Assembly (NCBI GenBank): GCA_044868295.1
Contig: JBIOWF010000016.1
Coordinates: 1-18,849, forward strand
Direction of reading: 5' to 3'
DNA from: JBIOWF01 sp044868295
Lineage (GTDB): Bacteria > Actinomycetota > Actinomycetes > Streptosporangiales > Streptosporangiaceae
DNA: 18,849 nucleotides
Position 1 is the stretch's first letter. Each line of letters opens with the position of its first letter. The notes under the pieces are model-generated. The model was not told the DNA's origin and did not search any database. It worked only from the letters and a program-made list of their open reading frames with translations. Of this stretch, positions 6,684-14,341 are shown piece by piece. A program made the translations under genes and the position numbers.

Positions 6684-8405
6684 ATGACGTCATCTCCCCA
6701 GGCCACAGCGTCGGCGAACCGCAGGGTGGCGCTCGGCGTCGGCGGCACCGCCGTGCTGCTCGCGGCCCTCGACGCGTACGTCGTCGTCACCGTCCTCATC
6801 GACGTCGCCAAGGACGTCGACGTCCCGCTGAACCACCTGGAGCGGGCGACGCCGATCGTGACCGGCTTCCTGCTCGGCTACATCGCCACCATGCCGCTGC
6901 TCGGCCAGCTCTCCGACCGGTACGGCAGGCGCCCCCTTATCCACGCCTGCCTGGCCGGATTCGCCGTCGGCTCGCTGGTGACGGCGCTCGCCGAGAGCAT
7001 CCCGGCGCTGGTCGCCGGGCGCACTCTCCAGGGCATCGCGGGCGGCGCGCTGCTGCCGATCACGATGGCGCTCATCGGCGACCTGTGGGACGAGCACGCC
7101 AGGCCCGTCGCGCTCGGCGCGGTCGGTGCGGCGCAGGAACTCGGCAGCGTCCTCGGCCCACTGTACGGCGTGGCCCTCGCGTCCGTGACGGCCGCCGGAA
7201 CCGAGTGGCTCGGGCTGCCCGTCGGCGGCTGGCGGCTCATCTTCTGGGTCAACCTCCCGCTGTCTCTGCTCGCGGCGGTGGCCGTTCAGCGCAGCGTGCC
7301 GGGGCCGCCCAGGTCGGCCTCTCGAGACCGGTCCCAGGAGGCCGCACACCTCCTGTCGAGGCAAGCCGGGCACGACCTGTCCGGCAAGGTCCGGACTGAG
7401 CCGCCCGCCGAAGCCCCGCGCGACCCGAACGGCGGGGCGCGGATCGACGTGACCGACAGGGCCCGGGCCGACGCGGCCGGTAGGGCTCGGATCGACGCGG
7501 CCGGTAGGGCTCGGATCGACGTGACCGGCGGGCTGCTCCTGGCGCTGGCCCTGGGGCTGCTCGTCGGGGGGCTCTACAACCCGGCGCCGGAAAAGTCCGT
7601 GCTGCCCGCGTGGGGTGTGCCGTGCGTGGCCGCGGGGGCGGTCGTCGCGGCCGTGTTCGTCGTGTGGGAGATTCGTTCCCCGGTCCGGCTGCTGGACCTG
7701 TCAGGTGTGGCCAAGCAGCCGCTGCTGGCCACCCTGGGAGTGAGCTTCCTCGCCGGGGCGGCCCTGCTCGTCACGCTGGTGAACGTGCAGCTCACCGCGC
7801 AGACGTTGCTCGGCGAGGACACGGCGGGCGGCGCGCTGGTGCTCACCCGGTTCCTGATCGCGCTCGCGCTGGCGGCGTTCGCGGGCGGGATGCTCGCCCG
7901 CCGGTTCGGGGAGCGCCTGGTGGCCGCCGCGGGCTTGGCCGTGGCGGCCGTCGGGTACGTCCGCGTCTCGCAGTGGCCCCTGGACCTCGCCTCGGCCGGC
8001 CTCCGGATGGACGTCGATCTGGTCGTCGCCGGCCTGGGGCTGGGCGCCGTCATCGCGCCCGTCTCCTCGGCGGCGCTCCGGGTCGTGCCGGCCGTACAGC
8101 ACGGTGTGGCCTCGGCGGCGGTGGTGGTGGCCCGGATGATGGGCATGCTGCTGGGCGTGGCCGCGCTGTCGGCCTGGGGCTTCTACCGGTTCCAGTCGCT
8201 CACCGCGGACCTGGACACGCCGCTCCCCATCGGGGTGGACGCCGCGGAGTACGCCCGGCGGCTGGCCGAGTACACGTCCAAGGTGCAGGCGGCCCTTCAC
8301 ACCGAATACTCCGAGATCTTCATGCTGACCGCGGGACTCTGCGCGATCGGTGCGATCACAGCCATGGCGCTGCCACGACGCGGCGGCTCACTCACACGAT
8401 CCTGA
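6684..8405 (+). CDS. P55 (Rv1410c)-like MFS transporter, DHA2-type
   Basis: The 573-residue protein has about 14 hydrophobic segments. Helix 1 contains LDAYVVVTVL with an acidic residue at 30, motif A is GQLSDRYGRRP at 74-84, and motif C is QELGSVLGPLYG at 151-162. These stretches closely resemble what I recall of mycobacterial P55, which exports triacylglycerides and affects drug tolerance together with LprG. A hydrophilic cytoplasmic insertion of about 75 residues (206-281) separates the halves and ends in an 8-residue repeat. The gene follows the LprG-like gene by 7 bases with no clear ribosome site, consistent with coupled translation. The host presumably lacks a mycolate outer membrane, so the lipid destination is unclear. 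Generic drug export is the alternative. Confidence 0.88.
   Translation: MTSSPQATASANRRVALGVGGTAVLLAALDAYVVVTVLIDVAKDVDVPLNHLERATPIVTGFLLGYIATMPLLGQLSDRYGRRPLIHACLAGFAVGSLVTALAESIPALVAGRTLQGIAGGALLPITMALIGDLWDEHARPVALGAVGAAQELGSVLGPLYGVALASVTAAGTEWLGLPVGGWRLIFWVNLPLSLLAAVAVQRSVPGPPRSASRDRSQEAAHLLSRQAGHDLSGKVRTEPPAEAPRDPNGGARIDVTDRARADAAGRARIDAAGRARIDVTGGLLLALALGLLVGGLYNPAPEKSVLPAWGVPCVAAGAVVAAVFVVWEIRSPVRLLDLSGVAKQPLLATLGVSFLAGAALLVTLVNVQLTAQTLLGEDTAGGALVLTRFLIALALAAFAGGMLARRFGERLVAAAGLAVAAVGYVRVSQWPLDLASAGLRMDVDLVVAGLGLGAVIAPVSSAALRVVPAVQHGVASAAVVVARMMGMLLGVAALSAWGFYRFQSLTADLDTPLPIGVDAAEYARRLAEYTSKVQAALHTEYSEIFMLTAGLCAIGAITAMALPRRGGSLTRS
7434..7529 (+). repeat. 24-bp tandem repeat, four copies, in transporter loop
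   Basis: Four in-frame 24-bp units encode GARIDVTD, RARADAAG, RARIDAAG and RARIDVTG at residues 251-282. Units three and four share an almost identical DNA sequence, indicating recent duplication. The repeat lies in the hydrophilic central loop, where length change is likely tolerated. Confidence 0.85.
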
Positions 8406-8689
8406 AGCCATCACGCGGCTCCGGAGGGCGAGGCGTCAGCGCGGCCCGGAGGCGCCGCGGCGGTCACAGGGCGAGGCGCGGACCACCTCTTCATGGCGCG
8501 CATCGCCTCGCTGATCAGTGACAACCCCGTATAGGTAGGGGGCTACTCATGCGCGAATGGCGTGGATGGCTCACCGTCGGCGGTGGAGGGATTTCCCGGA
8601 CCATCAGGGACCGTCGTCCCATGTGCCCGGGACGCGGGAAACCGCATGATTTCTCCCGTACTGCCCGGACATGTCCCTGAGGAGCTCCT
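8406..8689. other. Intergenic region before DUF6220-oxidase operon
   Basis: This 284-base gap must hold the end of the transporter transcript and the promoter of the next operon. Visible items are a 5-bp hairpin with a 4-nt loop at 8607-8620 and a CCCC...GGGG dyad at 8525-8541 that is too weak to call a CsoR copper box. A 43-codon frame from 8549 lacks codon bias. The only firm signal is GAGGAG just before the ATG at 8690. Confidence 0.4.
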
Positions 8690-9157
8690 ATGCGTAAGGT
8701 CTACTTCGGGTTCACGGTGTTGCTGCTGATCTCCGTGCTCGCCCAGTTCTACCTCGCCACCTTCGGCGCGTTCGAGACCCCCCACCCGGCGGTGGGCGAC
8801 GAGAACGCCATGATCGGATACCACGCCATGAACGGCGTCATGGTCATCCCGCTCATCTCCCTGCTGACCACGATCGTGGCCGCGATCGCCCGGGTCGGCG
8901 GCAAGCTCATCGGCCTGTCGATCGTGCCCTTCGTGCTGGTGGCGGTCCAGCTGTTCGTCATCTTCCCGCTCGCGGAGCTGGCCGGCGCCTCGGAGACCAA
9001 GACGACCACGGCGAGCCTCTTCGTCCTCGGGTTCCACGCCCTCGACGGCGTGGCGATCCTCGCGGTGGCGGTCATCGTGCTCCGCAGAGCTCGCGAGCTG
9101 CTGAAGGAGACCGCCGTCAGCCCGGCGGCCGCTGCCCGGGTGGCCGGCGGAGCGTGA
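8690..9157 (+). CDS. Four-helix membrane protein, DUF6220-like
   Basis: The 155-residue product has four predicted transmembrane helices at about 5-27, 45-67, 72-96 and 108-132. Two matching motifs, GYHAMNG at 43-49 and GFHALDG at 114-120, sit at the starts of helices 2 and 4, so the protein looks like an internal two-fold repeat with one conserved His per half. I associate this pattern with the DUF6220 family, whose function is not established; paired membrane His residues could bind heme or a metal. A good GAGGAG ribosome site precedes the ATG. The stop overlaps the start of the multicopper oxidase as GTGA, so the two are translationally coupled and probably act together at the membrane. 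Confidence 0.8.
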   Translation: MRKVYFGFTVLLLISVLAQFYLATFGAFETPHPAVGDENAMIGYHAMNGVMVIPLISLLTTIVAAIARVGGKLIGLSIVPFVLVAVQLFVIFPLAELAGASETKTTTASLFVLGFHALDGVAILAVAVIVLRRARELLKETAVSPAAAARVAGGA

Positions 9158-11157
9158 CGACGGCACAACTGATCGCTGTCGATCAGATCCTGTTCATCCT
9201 GATCGCGGGTCTGTGGGCGGGGACGGGAGGCTTCGCCTTGACCGCGACCCGGCAAGCACAACAGGCACCACAAGCACCGGCACCACAAGCACCGGCACCA
9301 CAAGCACCGTTGGCACCACAAGCACCGTTGGCACCACAGGCACAGGCGCCACAGGCGTCACGGTCCGGTGACGCCGGGGCGGCCCGCCGTACGTCGCTGA
9401 TCGCCGCCGCGCTGTGCGGCGCGGCGATCGTCGCCACCGCGCTCCGGGTCATCGTCACCGTGAAGCTCGCCGGGGCGGGCTGGTGGTTCGTCGCCGAGAA
9501 GGTCCTCCTGGCCCTGCCACTGGTGGTCGTCCCCGGCCTGGCCGCCGCGGCGATCAGCCTGCCCCGGCTGCTCCGGGCCAGGCCCGGCGCCTCGGCGCGG
9601 CTCGTGGCGTTCCCGCCGCTGGTCGCCGCGTACGGGGCGGTCGCCGGGATCGTCTGCGGCGTGGTCATCTCCTATCCCGTCACCGCCTCCGGGGTGATCG
9701 CCGTCATCACGCTCTTCACGGGGGCGTCGGCGATCACCTGGCGGGTCCTCGCGTACGGCCGGGCGGACGACCGCTGGCAGATCGCCGGCGTGACCGTGCT
9801 CCTCGTGGCCCTCGTCTGGGCAGTGTCGGGCGGCTGGTCGGGCGGCTGGTCGGGCGGCCACCTGCACGACGGTCACGGGACATCGGCCTCCGGCGTCCCG
9901 GTCGACCGGCTGCTCGGCCCCTCGGGCGATGAGGCCCGCAGGTTCACGCTCACCGCCCGGCCCGCCACGGTGCGGCTCCCGTCCGGGCGGCAGGTCGAGG
10001 CGTGGTCGTTCAACGGCCAGGTGCCCGGCCCCATCCTGCGTGTCCGCCAGGGCGACCTGGTCGAGGTGACCCTGCGCAACGAACTGCCCGGCCAGGCCGT
10101 GACGATCCACTGGCACGGATACGACGTGCCCGCCGGAGAGGACGGCGTCCCGGGCGTCACCCAGGACGCGGTCAAGCCGGGCGGATCCCACGTCTACCGG
10201 TTCCGGGCCACCGATCCCGGCACGTACTGGTACCACAGCCACCAGAACTCCAGCGTGGCCGTGCCGCGCGGGCTGTTCGGGATGCTCATCGTCGATCCCG
10301 CGGAACCGATCAGGCAGGATCACGCCATCGCGCTGCACACGTTCGGCGACCGCGTCACCATGTCCCTCGACGGCTCCGCGCCCACGGACGAGCGGGCCAC
10401 CGCGAGCATCCCGCCGGGAAGTCCGGTACGGCTGCGCGTCGTCGACACCGACTCGCTGCCCAGGATCGTGGGGCTCAGCGGCGTGCCGTACCGGATCGCG
10501 GCGGTGGACGGCCAGGACGTGCCGGGGGCGACGGAGCTGACCGGGCGGCGCCTGCACCTGGCGGCGGGCGGCCGGTACGATCTCACGTTCACCATGCCGT
10601 CCGGCCCGGTGCTGCTGTCCGCCGAGGGCCATCCGGGGCTGCTCATCAACGGCGCCGCTCCTCCCCCGCCCCCCGCCGATGGCGAGATCCTCGACATCAC
10701 GACATACGGCTCACGCGCCCCGGTGCCCGCCCGATTCGACAGGCAGATCACCTGGGTGCTGGACAAGACCCTCGCCGTTGTCGACGGGGTTCCCAAGCTC
10801 GGTCACACGGTCAACGGCAAGGCCTGGCCGAACATCCCGACCCCCGTGGTACGGCTGGGCCAGACCATCAAGATCACCGTAGTGAACCGGAGCCGCGACA
10901 CCCATCCCATGCACCCGCACGGCCATCACGTCCAGGTCCTGTCCCGCAACGGCGTGCCCGCCAACGGGCTGTGGATGGACACCTTCGACGTCGCCCCCGG
11001 CGAGGTCTGGGAGGTCGCGCTGGTCGCCGACAATCCGGGCATATGGATGTCCCACTGCCATGACCTGGCCCACGCCGTCCAAGGCATGGAGTTCCACCTC
11101 GCCTACGAAGGGATCACCACCCGGTTCGACATCACCGCGGGCAACCACCCAGCGTGA
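9154..11157 (+). CDS. Membrane-anchored multicopper oxidase
   Basis: This 667-residue protein joins a membrane domain (about 1-230, six hydrophobic segments) to an extracytoplasmic cupredoxin region (about 265-660). All four copper-ligand clusters are intact: H319-W-H321, H361-S-H363, H584/H587/H589, and H634-C635-H636 with H640 and M645. This gives a full type 1 site with Met axial ligand plus the trinuclear centre, so it should couple one-electron oxidation of a substrate to reduction of O2 to water. A short SGGWSGGWSGG linker and HLHDGHG lie between the parts. The domain spacing suggests a nitrite-reductase-like or laccase-like layout; substrate (copper(I), phenols or a quinol) is not determined. 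The GTG start overlaps the DUF6220-like gene. No Tat or Sec signal is needed because helix 1 anchors it. Confidence 0.93.
   Translation: MTTAQLIAVDQILFILIAGLWAGTGGFALTATRQAQQAPQAPAPQAPAPQAPLAPQAPLAPQAQAPQASRSGDAGAARRTSLIAAALCGAAIVATALRVIVTVKLAGAGWWFVAEKVLLALPLVVVPGLAAAAISLPRLLRARPGASARLVAFPPLVAAYGAVAGIVCGVVISYPVTASGVIAVITLFTGASAITWRVLAYGRADDRWQIAGVTVLLVALVWAVSGGWSGGWSGGHLHDGHGTSASGVPVDRLLGPSGDEARRFTLTARPATVRLPSGRQVEAWSFNGQVPGPILRVRQGDLVEVTLRNELPGQAVTIHWHGYDVPAGEDGVPGVTQDAVKPGGSHVYRFRATDPGTYWYHSHQNSSVAVPRGLFGMLIVDPAEPIRQDHAIALHTFGDRVTMSLDGSAPTDERATASIPPGSPVRLRVVDTDSLPRIVGLSGVPYRIAAVDGQDVPGATELTGRRLHLAAGGRYDLTFTMPSGPVLLSAEGHPGLLINGAAPPPPPADGEILDITTYGSRAPVPARFDRQITWVLDKTLAVVDGVPKLGHTVNGKAWPNIPTPVVRLGQTIKITVVNRSRDTHPMHPHGHHVQVLSRNGVPANGLWMDTFDVAPGEVWEVALVADNPGIWMSHCHDLAHAVQGMEFHLAYEGITTRFDITAGNHPA
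9259..9357 (+). repeat. Gln-Ala-Pro low-complexity repeat in the oxidase
   Basis: Two exact 15-bp units (9271-9300) and two exact 18-bp units (9301-9336), flanked by decayed copies, encode QAPAP and QAPLAP runs at residues 36-68 between membrane helices 1 and 2. The codons (CAA, GCA, TTG) are rarely used elsewhere in the window, so the tract is compositionally distinct and probably a recent expansion. Confidence 0.9.
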
Positions 11158-11168
11158 TGTCACGGCGC

Positions 11169-11816
11169 TTACGAACGGAGGTAGGCCAGCACCGCGAGGA
11201 CCCGGCGGTGCTGATCTCCGTCGTCGGCGTAGAGCCCGAGTTTCGCGAATATGCCGCGGATGTGCTTCTCGACCGCGCCCTCGGTGACCACGAGCTGCCG
11301 GCTGATCGCGGGATTGGACCTGCCTTCCGCCATCAGGCCGAGCACCTCGCGCTCCCTGGGCGTCAGCGAGGCCAGCGGGTCGTCCCTGCGCCGTCGCACC
11401 ATCAGTTGGGCGACGACCTGGGGATCGAAGACGCTGCCCCCCGACGCCACCCGGCGCAGGCCCTCCATGAACTCCTCGACGTCGACGACGCGGTCCTTCA
11501 GGAGGTAGCCGACCGCCCCGCGGGCGTCGGCCAGCAGGTCGTCGGCGTAGGACACCTCGACATACTGCGAGAGGATCAGCACCGGCGTGCCGGGGATCTT
11601 CCGCCGGATCTCGACGGCGGCCCGGAGCCCCTCATCGGTGAAGCCGGGTGGCATCCGGACGTCCACGACCGAGACGTCGGGCCGCAGTGAGTCGACGGCG
11701 GCGACGAGTTCGCCCGCGGTGCCGACCGCCGCGACCACCTCGCAGCCGAACTCCTCCAGCAGACGGACCAGGCCCTCCCTGATCAGAACCGCGTCGTCGG
11801 CGACGACTACCCGCAC
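11169..11816 (-). CDS. NarL/LuxR-type response regulator
   Basis: The 215-residue protein has a receiver domain (1-120) with acidic pair D7-D8, phosphoacceptor D52 in SVVDVRMP, S83 and K107. A LuxR-type helix-turn-helix follows at about 148-200 (LTPREREVLGLMAEGRSN, then EKHIRGIFAKLGL). It would bind DNA as a dimer after phosphorylation by the kinase encoded just upstream, whose 3' end overlaps it by 10 bases. GTG at 11816 has GGAGG four bases upstream, inside the kinase gene. Its 3' end faces the oxidase gene with only 11 bases between stop codons; that is position only, not evidence that it controls the oxidase. Confidence 0.95.
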   Translation of the reverse strand: MRVVVADDAVLIREGLVRLLEEFGCEVVAAVGTAGELVAAVDSLRPDVSVVDVRMPPGFTDEGLRAAVEIRRKIPGTPVLILSQYVEVSYADDLLADARGAVGYLLKDRVVDVEEFMEGLRRVASGGSVFDPQVVAQLMVRRRRDDPLASLTPREREVLGLMAEGRSNPAISRQLVVTEGAVEKHIRGIFAKLGLYADDGDQHRRVLAVLAYLRS

Positions 11817-13054
11817 GGCACCTCCGCCATGATCGATGTCGGTCCTCCGGCGGGCGACCGTACGGTCAGCTCACCGTCAACCCCCCGCAACCGGTCGGCC
11901 AGGCCCCACAGGCCGTGCCCCTTGGCCACGTGCGCGCCGCCGACCCCGTCGTCGCCGATGGTCAGCGACAGCGTATCCCCGATCTTGACCAGGCTCACCG
12001 AGCACATGGTCGCCCGGCTGTGCTTGGCGACGTTGGTGAGCGTCTCCGCGGTGACGAAGTAGATCGTGTTCTCGACGAGCGCCGGGAAGCGTTCGGCGGG
12101 CTGGACGTCGAGCTCGACCGGAACCGTGCAACGGCTCGCGAGGGCCGCCAGCGCCGGTGCCAGGCCGCGGTCGGCCAGGATCGGCGGGGCGATGCCCCGG
12201 GACAGCGCGCGCAGCTCGTCGAGGGTCTCCCGGGTGGCGGTGATCGCCTGCCCGATCGTCTCGTACGCGGCGTCGGAGTCCTTCTTGAGCTCCCGCTGCG
12301 CGCGGGACAGCTCCATGGCGAGGTGCACCAGGCGCTGCTGCGGGCCGTCGTGAATGTCGCGCTCCAGCCTGCGCAGCGCGTTCGCCTCCGCGTGCGCGGC
12401 CGCGTTGCGCCCTTCGGTCAGGTCGTCGATGCGGTCACGCAACTGGGCCACCCCGCTGAGCAGCCCCCTGCCCAGAGAAGCCTGCAGTACGGCACAGCCC
12501 CTGATGATCGGGTAGAGCGTGAGCGCGAAGACCAGCCCGAGCACGACGTAGAAAGCGCTGTTGGCGAGATATCCGTCACCCAGCCCCAGCCGCACCGTCA
12601 GGTCCTGGTCCCAGGCGGCGCCGGCGCTCGTCCACCCGTACAGGGGATAGGCGAGACCGCCGATCGTGAAGCCCCACCACGTCATGACCACGATGAACGT
12701 GGAGGCCGCCACCGGAAGGACCACGACGGCGTGCACCACGTCGAGCCACGACTGACCGTTGAGCAGCGGATAGAGCATCCGGCTCGCCCAGCCCGCCCCG
12801 GCCGGGAGCTGCGGATACCGGGGGCGGGGCAGTTCCCTGCCCAGAACGGCAGCGGCCCGCCAACGTTCAAGGTCCGCGAGCCCACGGGCGAGGAACACGG
12901 TCAGCACGAGCACCGGCACCCCCACCAAGACGATCAACAGGCCGAAGCCCGCGGAAACGCCCATGACGATCAGGAAAAACGCGACGACCGCCAAGGGAAG
13001 GCCCAAGAACACATAGCCGGTGTCGCCCAATAGGCGGCGCAGCAGTTTTCGCAT
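11807..13054 (-). CDS. Sensor histidine kinase, NarL-partner type
   Basis: The 415-residue membrane kinase begins with a sensor-type module of four hydrophobic segments (about 11-31, 34-56, 108-138, 165-187), resembling the actinobacterial putative-sensor domain. HisKA_3 follows with phosphoacceptor H235 in ERDIHDGPQQR. The ATPase domain has the N box ETLTNVAKH (337-345), G1 DDGVGG (368-373) and G2 GHGLWGL (379-385). It should autophosphorylate and pass phosphate to D52 of the response regulator in the overlapping downstream gene. The stimulus is unknown; with almost no external loop, it probably senses the membrane or a lipophilic ligand. The ATG at 13054 fits a leaderless promoter. Confidence 0.95.
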   Translation of the reverse strand: MRKLLRRLLGDTGYVFLGLPLAVVAFFLIVMGVSAGFGLLIVLVGVPVLVLTVFLARGLADLERWRAAAVLGRELPRPRYPQLPAGAGWASRMLYPLLNGQSWLDVVHAVVVLPVAASTFIVVMTWWGFTIGGLAYPLYGWTSAGAAWDQDLTVRLGLGDGYLANSAFYVVLGLVFALTLYPIIRGCAVLQASLGRGLLSGVAQLRDRIDDLTEGRNAAAHAEANALRRLERDIHDGPQQRLVHLAMELSRAQRELKKDSDAAYETIGQAITATRETLDELRALSRGIAPPILADRGLAPALAALASRCTVPVELDVQPAERFPALVENTIYFVTAETLTNVAKHSRATMCSVSLVKIGDTLSLTIGDDGVGGAHVAKGHGLWGLADRLRGVDGELTVRSPAGGPTSIMAEVPCG

Positions 13055-13055
13055 G

Positions 13056-13073
13056 CGCCAAAGGCTATTGGCG
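13056..13073 (-). promoter_or_regulatory. Palindrome over the -10 box of the kinase operon
   Basis: CGCCAA and TTGGCG form a perfect 6-bp inverted repeat with a 6-nt spacer. On the minus strand the spacer itself is TAGCCT, a TANNNT -10 box lying 7 bases before the ATG. A protein bound to the palindrome would block the promoter, so this is a candidate operator, possibly for autoregulation. Confidence 0.45.
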
Positions 13074-13167
13074 GCGAATCACACCGGCTATCCCGTACCC
13101 CGCCATCTCGAAGGTGGGGCATACCCTACCTTCGCCACCGGCACCGCTCCCGCGGCGCGGCGGGCCG

Positions 13168-13378
13168 CTACCCGGCCGAGCGCGCTCGATGCCGTCGAGC
13201 GGCTCCCAGGTGGCGCCCCCTACTCCCGCTGACCACGGTCGATACCGTCGAGCAGTTCCCAAGTACGGCGCCCCTACCCGGCTGACCACGCTCGATGCCG
13301 TAGCGATTCCCGGGTAAGGCGCCCTCTACCCCTCCCGAGCGCGCTCGTTGCCTTCGAGCAGTTCCCGGGTACGGCGCA
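13168..13378 (-). repeat. Four tandem 52-54-bp copies of the WYL gene 3' end
   Basis: Units start at 13168, 13220, 13274 and 13326, and each starts with CTAC on the plus strand, which is the TAG stop of the WYL gene on the minus strand. The fourth unit is the real 3' end of that gene (last 17 or so codons plus stop). The other three lie downstream as diverged, non-coding copies. All share the GCTCGATGCCGTCGAGC-like core and GGCGCC end. Confidence 0.75.
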
Positions 13379-14291
13379 GCAGTGCCTCCCGCACGTCGTC
13401 AGGGGACAGCACGACCAGCGGAGTGCCCAGGGCGAGCAGGTACTTGGCCAGCATGTCCACGTCGTTGCCGCCGATCTCGACGACGGTGGCGTCGGGGCCG
13501 TCGGGGTGGTGGGTGCCGATGGTCGGCGGCACCACCCGCAGCGCCTCGTCCACCGGCAGCGGGAGGCGGACCGTCGCGTAGAGCGGGTACACGACGCTCG
13601 CGATACCCCGGGAGACGAGCTGCGCAGGGTCGGGCGGGTCGACAAGCTCCGCCACGTGTCCGGTCGGCCGTACCCGCACCACCCGGTCGGCCCGGAACGT
13701 CCGCCACTCGCCCCGCGCCACATCCCGCGCCACGAAGTACCAGCGGCGCCCCATGTGCACCAGTCGATAGGGGTCGACGTCCCGGACGGTGGCCGTCCCC
13801 GAGTGATCGCGGTACGACAGCCGGGTGCGCTCGCCGGTGCGGCACACGGTGGCCAGCTCCAGCAGCGTGCCGGGGGTGATCTGCCGCTCGCGGGGCCTGG
13901 TGGCCGGCACGAACGTGGCGTCCATCGCGCCCAGCCGGTCCGCGACGTGTGGCGGCAGGGCCTGCCGCAGTTTCAGCAGCGCCGACAGCGCGGCCTGGTC
14001 GCCGCCGAGGACACCGCTGAGCGCCGCCTCACGCAGTGCGACGGCCACCGCGAGCGCTTCCTCGTCGTCGAGGATCAGCGGCGGCACCCGGGCGCCTTGG
14101 CCGAGGTGGTAGCCGCCCCAGGGGCCGGGGTCGGACTCCACGGCGTAACCGAGCTCCCGCAGCCTGGCGACGTCGCGCCGGACCGTGCGCTCGGTGACCG
14201 CCATCCGCTCGGCCAGCTCGCGGCAGGTCCACGTCGGCCGCGCGGACAGCAGCGAGACCAGCCGCAGCAGGCGGGCGGATGTGCTGATCAC
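13326..14291 (-). CDS. YafY-type WYL-domain transcriptional regulator
   Basis: The 321-residue protein has an N-terminal winged helix-turn-helix (about 5-60: TCRELAERMAVTERTVRRDVARLRELGY) and a WYL domain at about 145-215 with YRLVHMGRRWYFVARD. A C-terminal WCX-type extension follows, ending near 318. Such proteins are dimeric regulators whose WYL domain is thought to bind a ligand; many act on the divergent neighbour. Here a VOC-fold gene diverges 63 bases away with a strong palindrome between. The GTG at 14291 gives the usual N-terminus (MISTSARLLRLVSLL). The last 17 codons form one unit of a tandem repeat that continues past the stop codon, so the C-terminus may have changed during repeat formation. 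Confidence 0.92.
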   Translation of the reverse strand: MISTSARLLRLVSLLSARPTWTCRELAERMAVTERTVRRDVARLRELGYAVESDPGPWGGYHLGQGARVPPLILDDEEALAVAVALREAALSGVLGGDQAALSALLKLRQALPPHVADRLGAMDATFVPATRPRERQITPGTLLELATVCRTGERTRLSYRDHSGTATVRDVDPYRLVHMGRRWYFVARDVARGEWRTFRADRVVRVRPTGHVAELVDPPDPAQLVSRGIASVVYPLYATVRLPLPVDEALRVVPPTIGTHHPDGPDATVVEIGGNDVDMLAKYLLALGTPLVVLSPDDVREALLRRTRELLEGNERAREG

Positions 14292-14310
14292 AACTCGAAG
14301 TGTGCCTCAT

Positions 14311-14335
14311 GACCAGGACCGGATCTGTCCTGGTC
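14311..14335. promoter_or_regulatory. Perfect 9-bp inverted repeat, likely WYL operator
   Basis: GACCAGGAC and GTCCTGGTC are perfect inverted arms with a 7-nt spacer, centred at 14323 in the 63-bp gap between the divergent WYL and VOC genes. It covers the expected -35 region of the VOC promoter and lies close to that of the regulator. It is the natural binding site for the WYL protein. Confidence 0.7.
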
Positions 14336-14341
14336 CCGTCC

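Noticed and set aside
8525..8541. CsoR-type copper operator before the oxidase operon
   Set aside because: Only CCCC and GGGG arms match; the inner bases are not symmetric.
8549..8680. 43-codon ORF ending just before the DUF6220-like gene
   Set aside because: No codon bias, no recognisable product and weak initiation signals.
11158..11168. Terminator between the convergent oxidase and response regulator genes
   Set aside because: Only a 5-bp CGTGA/TCACG repeat with a 2-nt loop overlaps the oxidase stop; too small to support.
13065..13289. 74-codon minus-strand ORF downstream of the WYL gene
   Set aside because: It is composed of the diverged repeat copies of the WYL 3' end and shows no gene-like pattern of its own.
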